In this document: positions 42,953-51,175 of the stretch, piece by piece | Position numbering within the stretch: the stretch's first letter is position 1 | Layout of the letters: the number at the start of each line of letters is the position of its first letter | NCBI RefSeq assembly: GCF_000633455.1 | Contig: NZ_AYMG01000001.1 | Span: 548,660-612,659 of the forward strand | Direction of reading: 5' to 3' | From: Pedobacter jeongneungensis | Lineage (GTDB): Bacteria > Bacteroidota > Bacteroidia > Sphingobacteriales > Sphingobacteriaceae | DNA: 64,000 nucleotides | The notes under the pieces: model-generated | What the model was told of the DNA's origin: nothing | The model's input: the letters and a program-made list of their open reading frames with translations, nothing else | Database searches by the model: none | Position numbers and translations under genes: made by a program

Positions 42953-43486
42953 ATGGCAACTCTAAACGAATCTCAAAGCGGCAAGGCCGTAAAAGGAAGA
43001 ACCAAAAAACCAGCACCAAAGGTAGATCTTACCGCAATGGTAGACCTGATGTTTTTATTAACTACATTTTTTATGCTCACCACAACTTTGAGCCAGTTAA
43101 ATGCTGCAGATATTGCTAAGCCCGATAAGACAATTCCTGATGTGGAAGAAAAGTATCCCGAATCACGTACCATGACCATTGTACTCGGAAAAGATAACAA
43201 AGCAGTTTCTTACATGGGAACGATTGAAAAGGCCAATATGAAAGTGATTCCGGTGGCAGATCTCCAAAAAGAAATCAGGACAAACGAGCTATTGGTTGCA
43301 GCGACGCATCAAAATAATCCTGCTAAATATATGATCGTGATCATCAAACCAAGTAAAACAGCAAAGTTTCAGAATTTTGTTGATGTAATTGATGAAATGA
43401 AAATTGCCAATATTAAGTCCTATGCCATAGACGATGATCATATTGCTGAAAAGGAGTTAACGTTTATGAAAAATAACAACCTTTAA
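42953..43486 (+). CDS. exbD: ExbD/TolR-type biopolymer transport protein, lone copy
   Basis: A 177-aa bitopic protein. The N-terminal part is basic and cytoplasmic, then PKVDLTAMVDLMFLLTTFFM (23-42) gives the membrane helix with the conserved Asp31 that takes part in proton flow. A periplasmic domain follows. ExbD works with ExbB as a proton-driven motor for TonB-dependent uptake. No exbB or tonB lies next to it, so this copy must pair with an ExbB encoded elsewhere. It starts 49 bp after the sodC terminator. Confidence 0.85.
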   Translation: MATLNESQSGKAVKGRTKKPAPKVDLTAMVDLMFLLTTFFMLTTTLSQLNAADIAKPDKTIPDVEEKYPESRTMTIVLGKDNKAVSYMGTIEKANMKVIPVADLQKEIRTNELLVAATHQNNPAKYMIVIIKPSKTAKFQNFVDVIDEMKIANIKSYAIDDDHIAEKELTFMKNNNL

Positions 43487-43791
43487 TACTACTCATTTTT
43501 AAGTATTCAGCTTCGCCGACAAGCGAATAAAAAGAATATAAAACGTTTTATCGCCAATGAATAAATTGAATATGAAAACTAATACACTAGTTTTTTAGTA
43601 GAGATTGCGTTTTTGAGGCGTTAAGGCACTTTTGAGTGGGTTATTAAGCAATCGTTAGGTTTGTGTTGGATGCTTAATACTACGTCTGTATAGCTAATAT
43701 GATTACATTCGTCGAAGTGTTTGGCCAAACATCAGGCGTATCCGAAAAGCCTTGAAAAGAGTAGGGATCTTAAACTCAAAAAAAATCTAGT
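43487..43791. promoter_or_regulatory. Leader region of the peptide export cassette
   Basis: A 305-bp gene-free stretch before the double-glycine peptide gene. It includes a TTTGGCCAAA palindrome at about 43719-43728, which resembles the TTTGGCC boxes in front of the hcp genes, and a purine-rich AAAGAGTAGGGAT segment near 43755. No firm promoter call is possible. Confidence 0.4.
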
Positions 43792-43998
43792 ATGAAAAGT
43801 TTAGAATTAAAAAATCTTGGTGTTAAAGAAATGAACACCGCTGAAATGTCACAAGTAGAAGGTGGTGGTATTGTTAACAATACATTAAACGAACTTTTAG
43901 CTTCTCTTTCAGGAACTTTAAACTCAGTTGGTGCAGATACTTCAGCATTCTTAAACAAAACAGTAACCAATGTTTTGAAACTTGTTTGGAGTCTGTAA
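43792..43998 (+). CDS. Double-glycine-leader peptide precursor (bacteriocin-like)
   Basis: A 68-aa precursor. Residues 1-25 form a leader, MKSLELKNLGVKEMNTAEMS followed by QVEGG, with the hydrophobic spacing and Gly-Gly end recognised by C39 peptidases. The predicted core, residues 26-68, begins GIVNNTLNELLASLSGTLNS and ends NVLKLVWSL; it is amphipathic, has no cysteine and is rich in Leu, Asn, Ser and Thr. Such a core could be a small class II bacteriocin or a signalling peptide. It is directly upstream of a HlyD-type adaptor and a C39 ABC exporter, which would cut and export it. No immunity gene is obvious, which argues for a signal or a self-harmless product. Confidence 0.78.
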   Translation: MKSLELKNLGVKEMNTAEMSQVEGGGIVNNTLNELLASLSGTLNSVGADTSAFLNKTVTNVLKLVWSL

Positions 43999-44008
43999 GC
44001 AATTTATC

Positions 44009-44045
44009 GTATCCGCTGTCCCGGGTTATCCGGGATAGCGGATAC
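44009..44045 (+). terminator. Hairpin between peptide gene and exporter genes (attenuator)
   Basis: A 16-bp stem starting GTATCCGCTGTCCCGG, with a single G-T wobble and a 5-nt loop, lies 11 bp after the peptide stop. Only a short TTT follows, so it is likely a partial terminator or 3'-end stabiliser that lets the peptide be made in excess over the exporter. Confidence 0.7.
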
Positions 44046-44061
44046 TTTAAAATATAAACCT

Positions 44062-45219
44062 ATGGCGCTAACCAACTACTCTACCGAAAGAATTTCGAAT
44101 ACCGCTCTTGTTTACCGCTCTCAAATCAGTAAATCGAGCCAGTTAATATATGTTGTTACTGTGGTAGCAATTTTAACGGTTTTAATTGCGCTTCCCTTTA
44201 TAAAAATCCCCATCAGTATAAATGGTACAGGCATTTTGCAATCTACCATCGAAAAAACAGAACTTATAGTGCCGGTTAATGGCCGCTTGATACAGTACCG
44301 GCTTTCAGACAATAAAAGACTAAAGCAGGGTGATACCCTTTTGGCCATTGATGCTGGCTTGCCTAAACAACAGGATGCTCTGGTAGAAACAAGGAAAAAC
44401 CAGGTTACCCAATTTTTAAAGGATATTAATGCCCTGTTGTCGTTTAATGGCGGTTCTAATTTACAAACCGGCCAATATGTAGCCTCATGGCAACAATATG
44501 TACAAGAATTGAAAAATGCTGGCATTGCAAAAAGACAGGCAACCAGCACCTTTGCGCGTTATAATAAACTTTATCAAAATAAAGTGCTTACGCAATCAGA
44601 ATACGAAAAATACAGATATGAACTAGAGCAGGCCGAATCGGCTTATTTGATGGTACGTACCAAATATAAAACGCAATGGCAAACCGAAGCCAATGGTTTC
44701 CGGAACGAATTGCGCCAGCTTTCCGGTCAACAGGCCGAACTGAACGAACAGAAAAAACAATATGTTTTACGTGCGCCCATTGATGGTTCCGTGCAGAATT
44801 TAATAGGCTTACAACAAGGTGCTTACGTATTCGCTAACCAAAAAGTTGGAGAAGTTTCGCCCGATGCAGGTTTGGCCGCTTACTGTTATATTAATCCATC
44901 AGATATTGGTCTGATCAGAAAAGGACAGGAAGTGCATTTCCAGATTAACGCCTACAACTATAACCAATGGGGTTTAGCGGTGGGTAAAGTGATCGATATT
45001 TCGGATGATATTGTGATTTTAAATAATAACCAGCCAGCTTTTAAAGTAAAGTGTTTAATGGATAAAAACTTCCTGAAGCTAAAGAACGGTTACAAAGGCT
45101 ACCTTAAAAAAGGCATGAACTTTACGGCCCGTTTTAAAGTAACCGACCGCAGTTTATACCAGTTGCTTTACGATAAGGTAGATGATTGGGTTAATCCTAA
45201 CCTGATCCAAAAAACATAA
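44062..45219 (+). CDS. HlyD-family membrane fusion protein
   Basis: A 385-aa periplasmic adaptor. A short cytoplasmic N-terminus, a membrane helix at about 32-52 (VVTVVAILTVLIALPFI) and a periplasmic part. The lipoyl-like half motif GTGILQSTIEKTELIVPVNG (about 57-76) and its partner YVLRAPIDGSVQNLIGLQQG (about 234-253) flank a coiled-coil hairpin (about 100-230). The protein links the ABC exporter encoded 6 bp downstream to an outer-membrane channel (TolC-like, not encoded here). It belongs to the adaptor type paired with peptidase-containing exporters. Confidence 0.9.
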   Translation: MALTNYSTERISNTALVYRSQISKSSQLIYVVTVVAILTVLIALPFIKIPISINGTGILQSTIEKTELIVPVNGRLIQYRLSDNKRLKQGDTLLAIDAGLPKQQDALVETRKNQVTQFLKDINALLSFNGGSNLQTGQYVASWQQYVQELKNAGIAKRQATSTFARYNKLYQNKVLTQSEYEKYRYELEQAESAYLMVRTKYKTQWQTEANGFRNELRQLSGQQAELNEQKKQYVLRAPIDGSVQNLIGLQQGAYVFANQKVGEVSPDAGLAAYCYINPSDIGLIRKGQEVHFQINAYNYNQWGLAVGKVIDISDDIVILNNNQPAFKVKCLMDKNFLKLKNGYKGYLKKGMNFTARFKVTDRSLYQLLYDKVDDWVNPNLIQKT

Positions 45220-45225
45220 CAGGCA

Positions 45226-47337
45226 ATGAGTACAAAGGTAAAACAACGGGATATTACAGATTGTGGCGCGGCTTGTTTGGCTTCAATCGCCTCCCGTTAT
45301 AAATTAGATCTGGCTGTTGCCCGCATCAGGCAATTGGCTGGCACCGATAAAAAAGGAACCACCGTTTTAGGACTTGTAGAAGCTGCTCAAAAATTAGGAT
45401 TTGAGGCCAAAGGCGTTAAAGCGCCTTTTGATAGTTTATTTAAAATACCTACGCCAGCTATTGCCCATATTATTGTAAACGATATCCTGCAGCATTATGT
45501 AGTGATTTATAAGGTAAGCAGTAAATTTATAGAGGTGATGGATCCTATGGATGGGAAAGTGCACCGTAAAACACATGATGAATTTAAAAAGGAGTGGACT
45601 GGTGCTTTAGTATTATTGTTGCCATCAGAAAATTTTCAGATCGGCAATGAGAAAAAATCAATCCAGGCAAGGTTTTGGAGTTTGATTAAACCGCACAAAG
45701 GCATTCTGACACAGGTTTTATTCGGTGCGGTTGTATATACTGTGTTGGGTTTATCAACCTCTATTTTTGTGCAGAAACTGGTCGATTTTGTACTCGTAGA
45801 CGGTAATCACAACCTGCTTAACCTGATGAGCATTGCCATGATGGTGATCTTATTGGTACAAATGTTTATTGGCTCAGCCAAAACAGTTTTTACTTTAAAA
45901 ACTGGTCAGTTGATCGATTCGCAGCTTATTTTGGGCTATTATAAACACTTGCTGCGTTTGCCACAACAGTTTTTTGATACCATGAGGGTGGGCGAAATTA
46001 TTTCGAGGATAAACGATGCGGTAAAAATCAGGACTTTTTTAAACGATGTATGTGTAAATTTTGTGGTGAACATATTTATCGTTTTCTTTTCGTTCATCAT
46101 GATGTTTACCTATTACTGGAAACTCGCACTCATTACGCTTACCGTTATTCCGTTGTATTTTGTAATTTATATAATTACCGATCGGTTTAACAAACGCACA
46201 CAACGCAGGCTGATGGAAGATGCTGCCGAGCTTGAATCGCAACTGGTAGAGAGTTTAAATGCGGTAGGCACCATTAAACGTTTCGGACTGGAAGATCATG
46301 CCAACGAAAAAACCGAAACCCGGTTTATCAAATTGCTTCAGGCTGGTTTTAAATCGAATATCAATGCCGTGGTATCGGGTACTTCTACTGAATTTATTTC
46401 GCGGATGATTACCATCATTTTGCTTTGGGTAGGTGCAGGTTATGTATTAAGCAATTCGATTACACCTGGAGAGTTATTATCATTTTATACTTTAATCGGT
46501 TATTTTACAGGACCAGTTTCTTCGCTGATCGGCATGAATAAAACGGTGCAGGATGCGGTAATTGCTGCCGACCGTTTGTTCGAAATTATGGACCTGGAGC
46601 GCGAAAGTGATGAAAACCAGATTGAATTGAGTGCCGATAAAATCGGCGATATCCATTTCGAAAATGTTTCTTTCCGTTATGGAGGCAGATTGCCTGTTTT
46701 CGAAAACCTGAATTTAACCATTCCGCAGGGTAAATTTACCGCCATTGTGGGTGAAAGCGGGTCGGGAAAATCGACTTTAATGTCGATCCTTCAAAATATT
46801 TATCCTATACAGGCCGGTAATGTGCGCATTGGTAAATACGACCTAAAATACATTACCAATTCCTCACTCCGTAAAATGGTATCGGTAGTGCCCCAGCAGA
46901 TCGATTTATTTGCGGGCAATGTAATCGAGAATATTGCCATTGGAGAAGAAGAACCCGATATGCAAAAGATTATTGATATTGCTGCTAAACTGGGTTTAAT
47001 TGGTTTTATCGAAGCCTTACCAAAGGGTTTTCAGACTTATCTGGGCGAAAATGGCACCTCTTTATCGGGCGGACAAAGGCAGCGTATTGCCATTGCCAGG
47101 GCTTTATACCGGGACCCTGAAATTCTGATTTTAGATGAAGCCACTTCATCGCTCGATTCGGTTTCGGAGCAGCATGTGCAAAAGATGATCGGGCTTTTAA
47201 AAGAAGAGCAGAAAACCGTAATTGTAATTACACACCGATCGAGCACGCTGAACAATGCCGATAAGATTATTGTGTTGGATAAAGGTGTAGTGATAGAGCA
47301 GGGCAGCCACCAGGAGCTGAAATATCAGTTGGTCTAA
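45226..47337 (+). CDS. C39-peptidase ABC exporter (bacteriocin-type)
   Basis: A 703-aa ABC exporter with an N-terminal C39 peptidase (1-130): catalytic Cys13 in QRDITDCGAACLAS, His in LQHYVVIY near 94 and Asp in VMDPMDG. A six-helix membrane domain (about 150-430) is followed by the ATPase domain: Walker A GESGSGKST, signature LSGGQRQRIAIARAL, Walker B ILILDEATSSLDS and His switch VITHRSS. The peptidase removes Gly-Gly leaders during export, which fits the precursor at 43792. Downstream is a 588-bp repeat-rich gap, so this gene ends the cassette. Confidence 0.94.
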   Translation: MSTKVKQRDITDCGAACLASIASRYKLDLAVARIRQLAGTDKKGTTVLGLVEAAQKLGFEAKGVKAPFDSLFKIPTPAIAHIIVNDILQHYVVIYKVSSKFIEVMDPMDGKVHRKTHDEFKKEWTGALVLLLPSENFQIGNEKKSIQARFWSLIKPHKGILTQVLFGAVVYTVLGLSTSIFVQKLVDFVLVDGNHNLLNLMSIAMMVILLVQMFIGSAKTVFTLKTGQLIDSQLILGYYKHLLRLPQQFFDTMRVGEIISRINDAVKIRTFLNDVCVNFVVNIFIVFFSFIMMFTYYWKLALITLTVIPLYFVIYIITDRFNKRTQRRLMEDAAELESQLVESLNAVGTIKRFGLEDHANEKTETRFIKLLQAGFKSNINAVVSGTSTEFISRMITIILLWVGAGYVLSNSITPGELLSFYTLIGYFTGPVSSLIGMNKTVQDAVIAADRLFEIMDLERESDENQIELSADKIGDIHFENVSFRYGGRLPVFENLNLTIPQGKFTAIVGESGSGKSTLMSILQNIYPIQAGNVRIGKYDLKYITNSSLRKMVSVVPQQIDLFAGNVIENIAIGEEEPDMQKIIDIAAKLGLIGFIEALPKGFQTYLGENGTSLSGGQRQRIAIARALYRDPEILILDEATSSLDSVSEQHVQKMIGLLKEEQKTVIVITHRSSTLNNADKIIVLDKGVVIEQGSHQELKYQLV

Positions 47338-47925
47338 ATTACGCCGTTCCGTAGGAATGCTTCACGGGTAGCCAATTGTAGATTGGCGTTTTCGTTCCGT
47401 AGGAACGTTTCGTGTTTTTAAACATGGGCCCGAAGCCGACTTCGTAAGTTTCGCGTAAGGGAAAATATTTTGTATGTTTTTTGGAAAGCAGTTGCAGCAC
47501 AATTTTTAGCGTTAGTCCTGCTTTTTGCTTGTAGTCCCGATTAGAAAAAAATCGGGAGCTACCGCGTCAATCAGGTTTAGGAATGTTCTGTCCGTGCAAA
47601 TATTTAAGTTTTACTGGCGCGAAGATTACTCGCCTAAGAACCACTTACCCAGGTTAACTAAACCAGACAGGAGCGAACACCGAACGCAGTGAGGTAAAGC
47701 GTATGGCGGGACTTTCGGATCCGACGAACGCAGAACCCTGCTTTTCAAAAAACATCAATGATTTTTCTGCTGTTTGCTGAACCACCAAACATGGGATCTG
47801 GTGGTTTTGGATGTTACCATCCGACACAGATTTATACAGTCAGATGGTGCCATCTGACTGCACGATAACAGAAAAGGCGTTCTGCAATGTTGCAAAACGC
47901 CTTTTATATAAACTTATTCGAAGAA
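47338..47925. repeat. 588-bp gene-free region of degenerate palindromic repeats
   Basis: No ORF above 40 codons. It holds CGTTCCGTAGGAA repeated twice in 60 bp, a GTCCCGAT/ATCGGGA hairpin near 47537-47561, a GAACGCAG...GCGGGACTTTCGGATC stretch similar to the words at 53695-53770 and 63830-63880, a TCAGATGG/CCATCTGA hairpin near 47840-47858 also echoed at 63790, and the metK terminator at its right end. These look like remnants of several dispersed intergenic repeat families. Confidence 0.7.
47872..47905 (-). terminator. Intrinsic terminator of metK
   Basis: Stem AAAAGGCGTT / AACGCCTTTT (10 bp), 21 bp past the metK stop on the minus strand. Confidence 0.85.
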
Positions 47926-49176
47926 TTAAATACCGAAAGCAGCTTTAACCTGATCTACATAATCTAATTTCTCCCAGGTAAATAAATCAACTGTAACCGT
48001 TTTTTCTTCACCGTTTGGTGTTCTGAAAGTTTTGGTAACCGTTTCTGGCGTACGGCCCATGTGGCCATAAGCAGCTGTTTCGCTATAAATTGGGTTTCTT
48101 AACTTTAAACGTTGTTCAATAAAGTAAGGGCGCATATCGAAAATCGATTCTACAATTTTAGCAATCTCGCCATCCGTTTTACCTACTTTACCTGTTCCGT
48201 AAGTATTAATGTAAATACCCATTGGTTTTGCAACACCGATAGCGTAAGATACCTGAACCAAAATTTCGTCAGCAATACCGGCAGCCACTAAGTTTTTGGC
48301 GATATGACGGGTAGCATAAGCCGCACTTCTATCTACTTTACTTGGATCTTTACCCGAGAAAGCGCCACCACCATGGGCACCTTTACCGCCGTAAGTATCT
48401 ACAATGATTTTTCTACCAGTTAAACCTGTATCGCCATGCGGACCACCAATTACAAATTTACCAGTTGGGTTAATGTGATACTCAATTTTATCGTTAAATA
48501 AATGTGCGTAAGCAGGATTGCTTTTGATGATTCTTGGAATCAGGATATTTACCAGATCAGTTTTGATTTTTGCCAACATCGCAGCTTCTTCATCAAAATC
48601 ATCGTGCTGTGTAGAAATTACAATGGCATCGATGCGAACCGGTTTGTTATTATCATCGTATTCTAAAGTAACCTGGCTTTTTGCATCTGGGCGTAAATAA
48701 GTAATTTCGTTATTTTCGCGGCGTAAAACAGCAAGTTCCTGTAATAATTTATGGGAAAGGTTTAATGCCAAAGGCATATAATCTTCAGTTTCGTTGGTTG
48801 CATAACCAAACATCATACCTTGATCGCCTGCACCTTGTTCTTCTTTGCTGCTTCTATCTACACCCTGGTTAATGTCTTGCGACTGCTCGTGTATGGCCGA
48901 TAAAATACCGCAAGAGTTAGCCTCGAACATGTATTCGCTTTTGGTGTAACCAATTTTCTTGATTACATCACGTGCAATTTGCTGTACATCTAAATATGTT
49001 TTAGATTTTACTTCACCAGCTAAAATAACCTGACCAGTGGTAACCAAGGTTTCGCAAGCTACTTTTGATTCTGGATCGAAAGCCAAAAAGTTATCAATTA
49101 ACGCATCCGAAATTTGATCGGCGATTTTATCTGGGTGACCCTCAGAAACAGATTCTGATGTAAATAAATATGACAT
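47926..49176 (-). CDS. metK: S-adenosylmethionine synthase
   Basis: A 416-aa enzyme making S-adenosylmethionine from ATP and methionine. Signatures present: [18 protein letters not shown] near the N-terminus, [12 protein letters not shown] (signature 1) and [16 protein letters not shown] (signature 2), then an [10 protein letters not shown]-terminal block. It is longer than the E. coli enzyme (384 aa) by a typical Bacteroidetes insertion and tail. It is monocistronic. The 200-bp upstream region shows no fold I can recognise as a SAM riboswitch. Confidence 0.97.
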   Translation of the reverse strand: MSYLFTSESVSEGHPDKIADQISDALIDNFLAFDPESKVACETLVTTGQVILAGEVKSKTYLDVQQIARDVIKKIGYTKSEYMFEANSCGILSAIHEQSQDINQGVDRSSKEEQGAGDQGMMFGYATNETEDYMPLALNLSHKLLQELAVLRRENNEITYLRPDAKSQVTLEYDDNNKPVRIDAIVISTQHDDFDEEAAMLAKIKTDLVNILIPRIIKSNPAYAHLFNDKIEYHINPTGKFVIGGPHGDTGLTGRKIIVDTYGGKGAHGGGAFSGKDPSKVDRSAAYATRHIAKNLVAAGIADEILVQVSYAIGVAKPMGIYINTYGTGKVGKTDGEIAKIVESIFDMRPYFIEQRLKLRNPIYSETAAYGHMGRTPETVTKTFRTPNGEEKTVTVDLFTWEKLDYVDQVKAAFGI

Positions 49177-49378
49177 TTATTAAATAATTAATGATAAATA
49201 AACAAATTTATAATTGCCAAACCCCTTGGAAACAGGTGGTAAAATGATTGAAAGGAGGCATTAGCAATTTTTTTAAGTGGTTGCAATCCGGTCCCGAGGT
49301 ATCGGGATAGCAAATCAATCCACTTTTTACTGCCGCAAAATTAGCATATTTTCTTTATTTCAAAAATTATAGATTATT

Positions 49379-50281
49379 TTGTGCACTCAATCTTACACTT
49401 TGCACACAAAGATCAATATCCTCTTTATCATAAATCCTATTTCTGGTGGGAGGGGAAAACTGCGTATTCCCGATTTTATCGACAAATACCTCGATAAGGA
49501 AAAGTTTAGTCCCAACTTCGTTTTCAGCGAATATGTGGGGCATGCCAGCGAACTGGCTGATGAAGCGGCGACCAAAAACTTCGATGTAATTATCGCAGCA
49601 GGTGGCGATGGCACTATAAATGAGGTAGCTACAAAAGTGTTAAAACACAATAAAATTTTGGGAATTTTGCCGCTGGGATCAGGTAATGGCCTCGCCCGGT
49701 TTTTAAATATCTCCAAAAACCTAAGGTGTGCATTGTCTATTATCAATAATTTTAAGGTTGATGAAATTGATACAGCAGCGTTTAACAACAAATGTTTTTT
49801 CAACCTGGCCGGGATGGGTTTTGATGCCCATTTGAGTGCGGTATTTTCGAAAGATAAAAAACGAGGGTTATCAGGCTACGTAAAACTGGGCTTTAAAGAG
49901 GTTTTTAACTATAAGGCGCAAACTTATAATTTGAATATCGACGGTACCGAATATAGCAGAAAAGCTTTTGCCATCAGTATTGCCAATTCATCGCAGTATG
50001 GAAACGATGTTTTTATCGCGCCAAATGCTTCGGTAAAAGATGGATTATTGGATGTTTGCATTATCAAACCCTTCCCGATAATAAAATTGCCTGTTTTGGG
50101 TTATGTAATGTTAAGGGGCAAAGCAGAAACCTCCGATATGATTGAAATTATTAAAGGAAAAAATATTAAAATTATAAGGGAAAAGGAAGGAGCGGTGCAC
50201 GTAGATGGCGAACCTTTGCAAATGGGAACAGAGATAGCAGCGGTGGTGAATCCACTTTCGCTTAAAGTAATTGTGCCTTGA
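49379..50281 (+). CDS. YegS/diacylglycerol kinase-family lipid kinase
   Basis: About 300 aa. The catalytic fold begins INILFIINPISGGRGKLRIP and has the ATP loop AAGGDGTINEVA and LPLGSGNGLARFL; the C-terminal beta-sandwich ends AVHVDGEPLQMGTEI, a standard motif of the DAGK/YegS family. It phosphorylates a lipid (diacylglycerol, sphingoid base or ceramide; the latter is plausible for sphingolipid-making Bacteroidetes). No ATG exists near the N-terminus. The start is taken as TTG at 49379, with another TTG at 49400 only 12 bp before the first conserved strand. Confidence 0.82.
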   Translation: MCTQSYTLHTKINILFIINPISGGRGKLRIPDFIDKYLDKEKFSPNFVFSEYVGHASELADEAATKNFDVIIAAGGDGTINEVATKVLKHNKILGILPLGSGNGLARFLNISKNLRCALSIINNFKVDEIDTAAFNNKCFFNLAGMGFDAHLSAVFSKDKKRGLSGYVKLGFKEVFNYKAQTYNLNIDGTEYSRKAFAISIANSSQYGNDVFIAPNASVKDGLLDVCIIKPFPIIKLPVLGYVMLRGKAETSDMIEIIKGKNIKIIREKEGAVHVDGEPLQMGTEIAAVVNPLSLKVIVP

Positions 50282-50465
50282 GTTTAGCGCTTAGCGTAAA
50301 GCGGTTGGCGGAGATGATCGATTGGCTATTAAACCATGAACTATCAACCATTGACCAATTTAGCGTTGAGCGTTTGGGGTTTGTAGTCGGGTGTCAATTA
50401 ACCGATTTAACCAGTTAACCAATAAACCATCACCCATCTTACATCTCCCATATTACATTATAAGC
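50282..50465. repeat. Low-complexity AACCA-type tract
   Basis: The gap before the yciH start contains GCGCTTAGCGTAAAGCGGTTGG, then many loose copies of AACCA or its variants (TTAAACCATGAAC, ATCAACCATTGACCAAT, TTAACCGATTTAACC, AGTTAACCAATAAACCATCACC). A similar GCGTAAGG-TTTAGGG tract lies at 12601. It looks like a slippage-grown intergenic repeat. Confidence 0.6.
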
Positions 50466-50816
50466 ATGAAACCAAAGAAAAACAGTTTAAGCGATCTTGG
50501 CGGAATTATGTATTCTACCAATCCCGAATTCGAATACGAAGAAGAAGTTGATGATACGGTTACCTCGCCGAACAACCAGCAGGATTTAAGGGTAATGCTT
50601 GATAAAAAGAATCGGGGTGGTAAAGCCGTAACCTTAATTACAGGTTTTAGGGGTAAATCAGAAGATTTAGAGGTATTGGGCAAAATGTTGAAGACTAAAT
50701 GTGGCGTAGGCGGCTCGGTCAAAGATGGCGAAATTATGATCCAGGGGGATGTGCGCGATAAAGTGATGGGCATTCTGCAAAAAGATGGATATAAAGTGAA
50801 AAAGGCCGGGGGGTAA
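50466..50816 (+). CDS. yciH: SUI1/eIF1-like translation factor, YciH family
   Basis: A 116-aa product from the ATG at 50466; the frame opens at 50391 but the added residues derive from the repeat tract and are not conserved. The SUI1 core is seen at about 45-110: LDKKNRGGKAVTLITGFRGK, then KMLKTKCGVGGSVKDGEIMI and QGDVRDKVMGIL. Bacterial YciH resembles eukaryotic initiation factor 1 and may restrain initiation at poor start sites or under stress. The acidic N-terminal extension (EEEVDD) is typical of Bacteroidetes homologs. Confidence 0.88.
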   Translation: MKPKKNSLSDLGGIMYSTNPEFEYEEEVDDTVTSPNNQQDLRVMLDKKNRGGKAVTLITGFRGKSEDLEVLGKMLKTKCGVGGSVKDGEIMIQGDVRDKVMGILQKDGYKVKKAGG

Positions 50817-51175
50817 TAGAAAAAGCTCATACTGAGTGCAACGAAGGATCTTTATTTGATTTGGCTTGTGCTGGAGTCTTCGACTGCGCCCAAGGGCGAT
50901 GCCTGTAATCTTTGCGTCATTCCCAACTCGATTGGGAATCGTAATGCCTTGGTAGGGTTTGTATGTTGCATTAAGATTCCCGCATGCATGGTAATGACGA
51001 CCGTTCTTTAGAACCTGCTGTATCGCATACGGATTACAATTTTCTATCATTAAATGTGTCGCGCTCAATCTAAATACTACCCCAATCTTACCATTTACAA
51101 GTTTATTCATGCCATATCCTGTTTTAATGTTTCTTAAGCAGATTTTTTGCAAGATGTTTATGAAAAATTAAACGC
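50817..51175. repeat. Repeat-bearing gap before the LytS-type kinase
   Basis: 359 bp with no ORF of note on the plus strand. At 50920-50950 GCGTCATTCCCAACTCGATT with its partial inverse GGGAATCGTAATGC repeats the element seen at 58595-58625. A CTCATACTGAGTGCAACGAAGG word is a further dispersed repeat type. The kinase promoter should lie in the AT-rich last 150 bp. Confidence 0.6.

Noticed and set aside
49177..49378. SAM riboswitch before metK
   Set aside because: The leader shows only one short GTCCCGAGGTATCGGGAT hairpin; no SAM-I, SAM-II or SAM/SAH core could be recognised.
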